Below are positions 6,750 to 13,740 of a stretch of DNA of 17,199 nt, piece after piece (position 1 is the first letter of the stretch; each line of letters opens with the position of its first letter). A program made the translations under genes and the position numbers. Source of the DNA: Deltaproteobacteria bacterium (GTDB lineage Bacteria > Desulfobacterota > Binatia > UBA9968). The notes under the pieces are model-generated. The model was given only the letters and a program-made list of their open reading frames with translations. It was not told the origin of the DNA and searched no databases. The DNA lies in contig VBLN01000038.1 of the NCBI GenBank assembly GCA_005878685.1, positions 7,436-24,634 on the forward strand, given 5' to 3'.

Positions 6750-8636
6750 ATGAGCGATAAAGGCATCGACCGCCGCTCATTCTTGAAGGGCGCCGCGGCT
6801 AGCGCGGCCGCCATCGGCACCCATCTCGCCGCGAACAGCGCGCTGGCTCAGACTGAGAAGCCCAGCGCAGAATCGAAGGACTCCGGGCGGCCCTCGGAAA
6901 GAGTCATCGGCCGGCCGGGGTCGGACTTTATGGTCGATGTCATCAAAGCGACTGGCATCGAGTACATCGCCTCCAACCCCGGATCGAGCTTTCGCAGCCT
7001 CCAAGAATCGATCGTTAACTACGGCGGCAACAAGAAGCCCGAGTTCCTCACCTGCATGCACGAGGAGTCGTCGGTGGCGATGGCCCATGGCTACGCCAAA
7101 GCGGCGGGCAAACCGATGGGCATGATAGCGCACGGCACCGTCGGGCTGCAGCATGCGGCGATGGCGGTTTACAACGCTTGGTGCGACCGGGTGCCGGTGG
7201 TCATGTTTGCCGGCAATTTCCTCGACGCCGACAAGCGCAGGCCGGGCGTGGAGTGGTACCACAGCGTGCAGGATCCGGCGGCGCTGCTGCGCGACTTCAC
7301 CAAATGGGACGACCAGCCGGTGTCGCTGCAGCACTTCGCCGAGTCGGTGATGCGCGCCTACAAAATCGCCACCACGGTGCCCATGGGGCCAGTGCTTATC
7401 ACCGCTGACGGCGACCTTGCCGAAGAGGCGGTGCACGACGAAAAGAAGCTGCGCATCCCGAAGCTGACCCGTTCGATCCCGCCCCAGGGCGACAGCGGCG
7501 CGGTCGCCGAAGCGGCCAAGCTGCTGGTTGCGGCGGAACAGCCGGTCATCATCGCCGACCGCGCCTGCCGTTCCCAGGAAGGCATGAAGCGGCTGGTGGG
7601 ACTGGCCGAAGCGCTCAACGCGCCGGTAGTCGACATCGGCGGACGGATGAATTTTCCCACCACCCATTATCTCTGCCGCAGTGAAGACCGCCGCCAGTTG
7701 ATCGGCCAGGCCGACGTTGTGCTACTTCTAGAGGTCGCCGACCCCTGGGGACAGTTCAATACGATCAGCGACCCGCACCATGAATACCGGCGGTTCGCGA
7801 AACCCGACGTCAAGACCATCCACGTCTGCCTCGGCGATACGCTGACTAAATCGAACTACCAGGATATGCAGCGCTTCATGTCGGTGGATCTGCCGATCGC
7901 CGGCGATGCCCAGGCGACGCTGCCAGCGTTGGCCGAAGCGGTGAAGAGTGCCGGCGGTATCGCGCGGCGGGTGTCGCTGACAGACCGCACGACGAAGCTG
8001 CGCGATGACTATCGCCAGATGAAGGAGCGGGCGCGGACCGCGGCCAGCCAGGGCTGGAATGCGAGTCCATGCAGCACGGCGCGCATGTCGGCAACTCTCT
8101 ACAACACCATCAAGAGTGAAAAATGGTGCGTTGCTGTTTCCGGCGTGCAGTGGAACCGCAACCTCTGGCCGGCGACCGAATATTTTAATTTCCTCGGCGG
8201 CTCCGGCGGCTCGGGGGTCGGCTATTCGGCTCCGGCGGCCGTAGGCGCGGCCCTCGCCAACCGCGACAAGGGGATCGTCACCGTCTCCATCGAGGGCGAC
8301 GGCGACCTGATGTACGCGCCCGGCGTGCTCTGGACCGCGGCGCACCACAAGATTCCGCTGCTGATGGTCGTGCACAACAACCGCGCCTATCATCAGGAGG
8401 TGATGCACCTGCAGAAAATGGCGGCGCTCCACAACCGCCGCATGGACACCGCGGCCATCGGCACGACGATCGAAAAGCCGAACATCGATTTCGCCAAGCT
8501 GGCGCAATCCCTGGGCGTTCACGGTGAAGGGCCGATCACCGATCCCGCGGCCATCGCTCCGGCGTTGACGCGCGCACTCGCGGCGGTGAAGCGCGGCGAG
8601 CCCGCAGTGGTGGACGTAGTTTCACAGGGACGTTAG
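6750..8636 (+). CDS. Tat-exported thiamine-diphosphate-dependent enzyme (acetolactate synthase/decarboxylase-like)
   Basis: A 628-residue ThDP enzyme of the acetolactate synthase / pyruvate oxidase / benzoylformate decarboxylase superfamily. The start ATG 6750 has a strong RBS (AAGGAGG, 6737-6743). The N terminus is a twin-arginine signal: RRSFLKG at 8-14, an Ala-rich stretch, and a likely cut after ALA at 33. Next come the pyrimidine-binding domain with the presumed catalytic Glu105 (MHEESSVAMAHGYAKAAGKP), a middle domain (about 240-410), and the diphosphate-binding domain with EGDGDL (515-520) and Asn543-Asn544 (VVHNNRAYHQE). The reaction is unknown; decarboxylation, carboligation or oxidation of a 2-oxoacid are the usual options. 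Tat carries folded proteins, so cofactor loading in the cytoplasm before export makes sense. A cytochrome c gene follows 31 bases later, and a secreted binding protein lies upstream. Most relatives in this superfamily are cytoplasmic, so the export signal is notable. Confidence 0.87.
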   Translation: MSDKGIDRRSFLKGAAASAAAIGTHLAANSALAQTEKPSAESKDSGRPSERVIGRPGSDFMVDVIKATGIEYIASNPGSSFRSLQESIVNYGGNKKPEFLTCMHEESSVAMAHGYAKAAGKPMGMIAHGTVGLQHAAMAVYNAWCDRVPVVMFAGNFLDADKRRPGVEWYHSVQDPAALLRDFTKWDDQPVSLQHFAESVMRAYKIATTVPMGPVLITADGDLAEEAVHDEKKLRIPKLTRSIPPQGDSGAVAEAAKLLVAAEQPVIIADRACRSQEGMKRLVGLAEALNAPVVDIGGRMNFPTTHYLCRSEDRRQLIGQADVVLLLEVADPWGQFNTISDPHHEYRRFAKPDVKTIHVCLGDTLTKSNYQDMQRFMSVDLPIAGDAQATLPALAEAVKSAGGIARRVSLTDRTTKLRDDYRQMKERARTAASQGWNASPCSTARMSATLYNTIKSEKWCVAVSGVQWNRNLWPATEYFNFLGGSGGSGVGYSAPAAVGAALANRDKGIVTVSIEGDGDLMYAPGVLWTAAHHKIPLLMVVHNNRAYHQEVMHLQKMAALHNRRMDTAAIGTTIEKPNIDFAKLAQSLGVHGEGPITDPAAIAPALTRALAAVKRGEPAVVDVVSQGR

Positions 8637-8651
8637 CGGTCAAAGGCTGAA

Positions 8652-8672
8652 GGATGAGGGATGACGGATGAA
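8652..8672 (+). repeat. Three tandem 7-base units across the cytochrome c start
   Basis: Three head-to-tail copies of GGATGAN: GGATGAG (8652-8658), GGATGAC (8659-8665) and GGATGAA (8666-8672). Each holds an ATG, but only the third opens the cytochrome frame; the other two soon meet stop codons. The middle copies also supply the purine-rich RBS. Confidence 0.75.
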
Positions 8673-9033
8673 AATCGAAATCGTGCTTAGTCGGTTTTTT
8701 TCGATCTTGGTCTTTGGTGCCTCTGCCCTGTTGGCACAGGAAAAGCCGCCGGCGGGCTCCGCTGAGCGCGGCTACGAAGCCTATATGAAATACCAGTGCT
8801 ACACCTGCCACGGGACCGTCGGTCACGGCGCCGACCGGGGCACCGGACCGAAGCTCGCACCTAATCCGTCTCCCTACGCGGCGTTTGCGCTCCAGGTGCG
8901 AACTCCCCGCCTGGACATGCCAGCTTACCGCAAGCCATTCCTAAGCGACCAGGAGCTTGCCGACATCTACGCCTACCTCTCATCGATCAAGCCTTCGCCG
9001 CCGGCGAAGGACATTCCGCTGCTGGATTTTTAG
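8668..9033 (+). CDS. Secreted class I cytochrome c
   Basis: A 121-residue monohaem cytochrome c. A Sec signal peptide covers about residues 1-23 (hydrophobic FFSILVFGASALLA, then QE). The haem-binding motif is CYTCH (Cys44, Cys47, His48), and Met84 in RLDMPAY is the likely sixth ligand. The C-terminal helix is LSDQELADIYAYLSSIK. The size and the spacing from haem motif to Met fit a small electron carrier like the cytochrome subunits that partner periplasmic dehydrogenases. It begins 31 bases after the exported ThDP enzyme, on the same strand, with GAGGG as RBS, and very likely shares its transcript. By context it may accept electrons from that enzyme or from a ligand bound by the complex; that is inference. 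An alternative is a general electron carrier unrelated to its neighbour. Confidence 0.9.
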   Translation: MKIEIVLSRFFSILVFGASALLAQEKPPAGSAERGYEAYMKYQCYTCHGTVGHGADRGTGPKLAPNPSPYAAFALQVRTPRLDMPAYRKPFLSDQELADIYAYLSSIKPSPPAKDIPLLDF

Positions 9034-9093
9034 GGAGCGCGGCAAAAGAGACGCTGAAATTAATTCCGCTTATCAAATAGCCTCAAAATCAGA

Positions 9094-9114
9094 GCGGCGG
9101 TTCGGTCGCGCCGC
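9094..9114 (+). other. Short GC-rich hairpin between cytochrome c and amidohydrolase genes
   Basis: GCGGCG (9094-9099) can pair with CGCCGC (9109-9114) around a nine-base loop. No T run follows, so it is a poor terminator. It could be an mRNA structure in the 104-base gap, or chance in GC-rich DNA. Confidence 0.25.
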
Positions 9115-9137
9115 AGCGCCAACACCAAGAGAGCGAT

Positions 9138-10175
9138 ATGCACACAATCGACGCTGACGCACACGTCATTGAATGCGAAAAAACTTGGGATTACTTGGAG
9201 GGTGACGACCGCCGCTATCGGCCGGTGTCGCTCACTGTGGATATGCCTTCGGGCAGCAAGCGGAGTTTTTGGTTCATCGGCGGCCGCATGATCGGCGGGC
9301 GGGAAAACGTCGGCAAGGATACTTCCCAGGAATCGCGGGAGCTGGCGAACATCGATTCGCGGCTGCGCCACATGGACGAGATTGGCACTGCGGTTCAGGT
9401 GCTCTATCCGACGCTCTTCCTGCGGCCGGTCACGGATAATCCGCGGATCGAACTGGCGCTGTGCCGCTCTTACAACCGCTGGATGGCGGATATCTGGTCC
9501 AAGGCCAAGGATCGCCTGCGCTGGGCCGTTCAATTGCCGTTGATGACCCTGGACAAAGCGCTGGATGAGCTGCGCTGGGCGCGCGGCAACGGCGCCTGCG
9601 CCGTCTTTATGCGCGGCCTGGAAACCAATCACACCCTACACGATCCCTATTTCTTCCCGCTTTACGAAGAAGCCAGTCGGCTCGACATGCCGATCGGCAT
9701 TCACTCCGGCATCGGCAACTTCGCCGTCAATGATGCCATGGGCGGAGAGCCCTTCCGCGTCGCCAAGCTCGTCGTCATCGGCGGCTTCCACTCGATGATT
9801 TTAAGAGGGATTCCCGAGCGCTTTCCGGCGCTCCGCATCGGCGCCATCGAAGTCGCGGCCCAATGGGTGCCCTATCTGGTACACGACCTCAACCTGCGTT
9901 TTCCAAAACTGGAGCGCAAAGAAGCGCGGCCGGACGTGCTGCGCGGCAGCAGGCAGTTGTTCGTTGCCTGTCAGACCGACGATGATTTGCCCTACGTGCT
10001 TCAATACGCGGGCGAAGACACTCTCATGATCGGTTCCGACTACGGCCACGCCGACAACGCCAGCGAGCTTTTGGCCTTGAAGCGGCTCAAAGAGAAGGGC
10101 GAGTTGGATCCGCGCGTGATCGACAAGATTCTCTATTTCAACCCCGCGCGCTTCTACGGCCTCTCTTCAGATTAA
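9138..10175 (+). CDS. Amidohydrolase (Amidohydro_2, ACMSD-like)
   Basis: A 345-residue, full-length TIM-barrel metal-dependent hydrolase or decarboxylase. The N terminus reads IDADAHV, with Asp7 in place of the first His of the usual HxH pair and His9 as the second ligand. Further expected ligands or catalytic residues are His189 (IGIHSGIG), His218 (GGFHS), Glu238 (GAIEVAAQW) and Asp301 (IGSDYGH). No signal peptide is seen, so it acts in the cytoplasm. The start fits the family, since the barrel begins at once, although the RBS is weak (AAGAGAG). It follows cytochrome c by 104 bases on the same strand and converges with the next amidohydrolase. It is clearly paralogous to the protein at 13741-14814 (shared DPYFxPxYxEASRLxM and GEDxLxIGxDYGHxD patterns). 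Substrate not predictable; decarboxylation of an aromatic or muconate-type acid is a common activity in the family. Confidence 0.85.
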   Translation: MHTIDADAHVIECEKTWDYLEGDDRRYRPVSLTVDMPSGSKRSFWFIGGRMIGGRENVGKDTSQESRELANIDSRLRHMDEIGTAVQVLYPTLFLRPVTDNPRIELALCRSYNRWMADIWSKAKDRLRWAVQLPLMTLDKALDELRWARGNGACAVFMRGLETNHTLHDPYFFPLYEEASRLDMPIGIHSGIGNFAVNDAMGGEPFRVAKLVVIGGFHSMILRGIPERFPALRIGAIEVAAQWVPYLVHDLNLRFPKLERKEARPDVLRGSRQLFVACQTDDDLPYVLQYAGEDTLMIGSDYGHADNASELLALKRLKEKGELDPRVIDKILYFNPARFYGLSSD

Positions 10176-10211
10176 CCTTGAGCGACGGTGCTCGACCCGG
10201 CTTCAGGACGG

Positions 10212-10235
10212 CGTCTTGCAATCTTTTTGAAGACG
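10212..10235. terminator. Weak possible bidirectional terminator between convergent genes
   Basis: CGTCTT (10212-10217) can pair with AAGACG (10230-10235) around a 12-base, T-rich loop; T-rich sequence follows on the plus strand. It sits in the 79-base gap between two convergent amidohydrolase genes, where a terminator is expected. The stem is short and AT-containing. Confidence 0.25.
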
Positions 10236-10254
10236 TTTGTATCGAGTTTTTGAG

Positions 10255-11349
10255 CTACCTCTCGGGAATCTGGTAAAAGCGGCGCGCGTTGCCCGTGAGA
10301 ATCGCCGCTTTGTCTGCGTCGCTGAGACCCGGGTAGTCCTGGACCTCGTGAATCTCATGCATGATGTCCTCGGGCCCGATCTCGTGCGGAAAGTCACTGG
10401 CAAAGAGGAAATGAGAATTTCCGCTTCGCCGGATCTGATAGTCCAGCCCTTCTTCGCCGCCCTCGCATCCCACAAAGATGCGGTCGCTTTTAAAATAGTC
10501 GCTCGGTTTTCTTTCTGCGGGCGGACCTTTGTATCTGCCCCGCATATCGAGCTCGCCAAAGTAATGGTGCGACCGATCCAATCGGTCCATCCAGAAGGTC
10601 ACCCAGGCCGCGCCCCCTTCGAGAAAGCCGACGCGCAGGCGTGGAAATTCATCGAACACGCCGTGATAGACCATTCCGGTGAAAGCGATCACCAGAGAAA
10701 GAGGGTGCCCGAGGCCGTGCATGGGGACAAAGGCCTCATAGGTATCGAGCCCCATGCCGTGATGGCAGCCGCCGTGGATCGCGAGCGCGCAGCCCAATTT
10801 CTCCGCCTCGGCGTAGACGGGCCAATAGGTCTTGTGACCGAGGTCGAAGGGAAGTCCGCGTGAGGGAAGCATGGCTCCGGGCATGCCCAGCTCCGTGACC
10901 GCGCGGCGCAGCTCGATTACTGCCTCACCGACCTCCTGCAGGGGAATCAGCGCCATTCCCTTAAGCCGCGGGCTTCTTTTCATGTAGCGGTCATGGAGCC
11001 AGTTGTTATAGGCCCGGGCCACCACGCAGGCCCAGTCGGGATGGCTGATGTTTCCCATCGCCAGACCACTGGTGGGATAGAGGAAGGCGTATTCAAAGCC
11101 GGCGATATCGAGAAATTCCAGCCACTGCTCCGGTCCCACCCGCTTGCCGCCGCCGAACGCCCGTTCGCTCCGCTTGAAGGTGGCGAGATGGTGAAAGTCC
11201 AGTGAGGGAAACACGTTGCCTAAGACGTTGCGGATCGGCCCGATGATGCCGCCGCGAGCCTTGCCGCTGCGGTAAGGCTCCTCCAAGTAATCGAGCAGCG
11301 TCTCATCTTCCAGGACGTGCCCGTCGGCATCGATGATCTTTGTTTCCAT
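10255..11349 (-). CDS. Amidohydrolase (Amidohydro_2), second type
   Basis: A 364-residue amidohydrolase. ATG 11349 has a good RBS (GGAGG, five bases upstream). Visible signatures are IDADGHV (Asp9, His11), ALAIHGGCHHGMG (His192), GFLEGGAAWVTFWMDRLDR (Glu244) and LFASDFPHE (Asp319). The end is a typical NARRFYQI segment. It is more distant from the other two complete amidohydrolases, with a His-rich region (196-197, 211, 215) and the WMDRLDR helix seen in many uncharacterised soil-bacterial members. It is the last gene of the minus-strand run, 29 bases after the AceE-like gene, so translation from a shared transcript is likely. No signal peptide. The family is sure; substrate unknown. Confidence 0.85.
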   Translation of the reverse strand: METKIIDADGHVLEDETLLDYLEEPYRSGKARGGIIGPIRNVLGNVFPSLDFHHLATFKRSERAFGGGKRVGPEQWLEFLDIAGFEYAFLYPTSGLAMGNISHPDWACVVARAYNNWLHDRYMKRSPRLKGMALIPLQEVGEAVIELRRAVTELGMPGAMLPSRGLPFDLGHKTYWPVYAEAEKLGCALAIHGGCHHGMGLDTYEAFVPMHGLGHPLSLVIAFTGMVYHGVFDEFPRLRVGFLEGGAAWVTFWMDRLDRSHHYFGELDMRGRYKGPPAERKPSDYFKSDRIFVGCEGGEEGLDYQIRRSGNSHFLFASDFPHEIGPEDIMHEIHEVQDYPGLSDADKAAILTGNARRFYQIPER

Positions 11350-11378
11350 GAAAGCCTCCGACTCTTAAGTTAAGGTCG

Positions 11379-13706
11379 CTAGTTGCCCACCGCCGCCCGG
11401 CAGGCGCTAGCGATCGACTGCCAGTCAATCTGGCAAGCTGCATACAGCTCGTCCGGCGTGCCCGACTCACCAAAGCGCGTCACCCCCAGCGGCCACGACC
11501 GCACACCCAGCATCGAGCCCACCCAAGCGAGAGCGGACGGGTGGCCGTCGATAACGGTGATGACCGGGCCGCGCGCGGTAAGGGGAGGAAGACTGGCATC
11601 GGTATGGTCGATCGTGGAATGCACCGTGCCTTGCCAGGCACGATAGATGAGATCGGGGCTGACGCAGTTGACTACGTTCGCATGGATGCTGTCTTGCAGC
11701 AGCTCGTTCGAGGCGCGCACCGCCTGGGGCACCATGATGCCCGTCGCCCAAATGTCAACCACGTTGCGCCCGGGTGAGTAGCCCGCCTCGTGGCTGCGAT
11801 CCAGTAGCGTGTACGCGCCAGAAAGGACGTCACGGCGGAGCCGCTCCCGATCGTCCGTAGGGAGCAGACTCTGATCGACTGGCGCGGTCGAGAGACGGAT
11901 GTATGCCGACACTGACTCATTGCCGGCGTGCAGCCGCCGCATCGCAGCCAGCAGGATCCACTCCAATTCCAAGCCGAAGCAAGGCTCGTAGTACGCAACG
12001 TTGGGCAGCGCTAGCCCGATATTTGGGGTGATCACGGATTGATGGACACCGCCTTCTGGCGCGAGCGTGACACCTGAAGGCGTACCGACGAGAATGAACC
12101 GGCCGCCGGAATAAACCGAATAGATATAAGCATCCAGCGCACGGGCGACAAATGGATCGTAGAGCGTGCCGATAGGCAGCAGGGGCTCTCCAATCATCTC
12201 GGCCGCGAGGCCGAGCTGACCGAGCATCATGAGCAGATTTGTCTCTGAAATGCCGAGTTCGATGTGCTGGCCTTTGCGGCTGCGCTGCCATCGAATGACC
12301 CGCGGGCCGAGGTTCAGAAAAGGATCGGACTCCTCGATGTCGGACCAGACTCCTATCTTATTAATCCAGCCGCCAAGATTTGTGGAGACGGAGACGTCCG
12401 GGCTCACGGTGACGACGCGGGCGGCGATATCCGGCGCGCGGCGGGCAAGACTCGTCAGGATCTGGCCGAAAGCGCGCTGCGTCGAGATGAGCCCGGCGTA
12501 GTGGTCGCCCAACTCATGGGGCACGTCGATCGACGACGGCGAAAGAGCGACTGGTGCAAAGAGCTCTTTCGCGCGGCGTCGGCACAGCTCCGCCTCCGGA
12601 GAATCGGCCGCAAACCCACCCCAAGGCTCCTGAGGGTCAACCCCTAGCTCCTCGGCCAACGAAGCGATCTCCTCGCTGCTAAGTAGAGCGGAGTGGTTCA
12701 ACGGGTCGCCGGCGATGGGCAAGCCCCAGCCCTTGATGGTGTAGGCGAAGACAACCGCGGGCTCGCCCGACTGATCCGCCGCCGAAAAAGCTTCGCGCAG
12801 CACCTCGAAATCATGTCCGCCGAGATCCCTGAACAGGGGCAGGAGTTCTTCGTCTGAATAGCCGGCAGTAGGCTCGCCCAGCACTTCGCGCACGGTCCGG
12901 GCCGAGGCGCGCAATAGAAACTGATACTGCTCATTCGGCATCTCGTCGATCGCGCGGCGCAGCTCTTTGCCCCCTGGCCGCTTGAAGGCGGCTTGAAGCA
13001 GGCGGCCGTATTTGGCCTCAACAATCCTCCAGCCGTTCGCCCGAAACATCTCCTCGAGCTGCGTTACCCTGATGCCCGGCACGACTCTGTCCAGCGACTG
13101 GCGATTGAGATCAACCACCCAGAGCACGTTGTCCAGTTGGGCGAGTAACGGCTCTGCTGCTGCTTCCCAGATCGAGCCCTCGTCGAGTTCGGCATCGCCG
13201 ACCAGCGATATAAAGCGCCGCTGTTCGCCGCCGCCGAAGTGTGCGGCCGCGTAGCGCTCTACCAGCGCCGCGAAGTTCGGTGCAACCGCGCCCAGTCCCA
13301 CCGAGCCCATTGAGAAATCGACTGGATCGGGATCCTTGGTGCGACTGGGGTAGGCTTGCAGGCCGTGATACTCGCGCAAAGTCGTCAGGTAGCGCTGATC
13401 GAGATTGCCGAGCAGATAGTGGATCGCGTGCAGCACGGGCGATGCGTGGGGCTTGACTGCGATGCGATCGCCGCGCCGCATGAAGTCGAAGAAGAGGGCA
13501 GTCATGATGGTGACTACTGACGCGCTGGATGCCTGGTGCCCGCCTACCTTGATGCCGCCAGGCGCGGCTCGGAGCTTATTGGCGTGGTGGACCATGTAGG
13601 TGCTGAGCCATAGCAGACGCTTCTGGATGGCATCCAGCAGCCCGGTCTCGCAAGAGAAATGGACCGGCCGGGGCTTTGTCGAACCGCTGGAAAGAAGAGG
13701 CTTCAT
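11379..13706 (-). CDS. AceE-like thiamine-diphosphate enzyme (pyruvate dehydrogenase E1 / transketolase family), orphan
   Basis: A 775-residue ThDP enzyme built like homodimeric pyruvate dehydrogenase E1 (AceE; about 890 residues in E. coli), with transketolase-type domains. Seen from ATG 13706: GGHQASSAS around 55-63, HASPVLHAIHYLLGNL (from 87), VDFSMGSVGLG, and the ThDP/Mg motif GDAELDEG (170-177) with VVDLNRQSLD about 27 residues on. TIKGWGLPIAGDPLNHSA follows near 323-340, then the presumed activating Glu488 in ELGISETN and a C-terminal domain. AceE normally passes an acyl group to E2, but no E2 or E3 gene is present here. It may therefore be a stand-alone decarboxylase, transketolase or carboligase. 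It lies between two amidohydrolase genes with gaps of 29 and 34 bases, a tight operon. ATG 13706 is preferred over TTG 13712 on RBS spacing. Confidence 0.85.
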   Translation of the reverse strand: MKPLLSSGSTKPRPVHFSCETGLLDAIQKRLLWLSTYMVHHANKLRAAPGGIKVGGHQASSASVVTIMTALFFDFMRRGDRIAVKPHASPVLHAIHYLLGNLDQRYLTTLREYHGLQAYPSRTKDPDPVDFSMGSVGLGAVAPNFAALVERYAAAHFGGGEQRRFISLVGDAELDEGSIWEAAAEPLLAQLDNVLWVVDLNRQSLDRVVPGIRVTQLEEMFRANGWRIVEAKYGRLLQAAFKRPGGKELRRAIDEMPNEQYQFLLRASARTVREVLGEPTAGYSDEELLPLFRDLGGHDFEVLREAFSAADQSGEPAVVFAYTIKGWGLPIAGDPLNHSALLSSEEIASLAEELGVDPQEPWGGFAADSPEAELCRRRAKELFAPVALSPSSIDVPHELGDHYAGLISTQRAFGQILTSLARRAPDIAARVVTVSPDVSVSTNLGGWINKIGVWSDIEESDPFLNLGPRVIRWQRSRKGQHIELGISETNLLMMLGQLGLAAEMIGEPLLPIGTLYDPFVARALDAYIYSVYSGGRFILVGTPSGVTLAPEGGVHQSVITPNIGLALPNVAYYEPCFGLELEWILLAAMRRLHAGNESVSAYIRLSTAPVDQSLLPTDDRERLRRDVLSGAYTLLDRSHEAGYSPGRNVVDIWATGIMVPQAVRASNELLQDSIHANVVNCVSPDLIYRAWQGTVHSTIDHTDASLPPLTARGPVITVIDGHPSALAWVGSMLGVRSWPLGVTRFGESGTPDELYAACQIDWQSIASACRAAVGN

Positions 13707-13712
13707 TAACAA

Positions 13713-13718
13713 CCTCCC
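13713..13718 (-). promoter_or_regulatory. RBS fixing the AceE-like start
   Basis: GGGAGG on the minus strand, six bases before ATG 13706. It would directly abut the alternative TTG 13712, so ATG is the likely start. Confidence 0.65.
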
Positions 13719-13740
13719 ATTTCCCTTCGTCTAGCAGCTA

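Noticed and set aside
6777..8522. Two long minus-strand open frames (296 and 264 codons)
   Set aside because: Mirror frames of the ThDP enzyme; no start signals and a His/Arg-rich composition.
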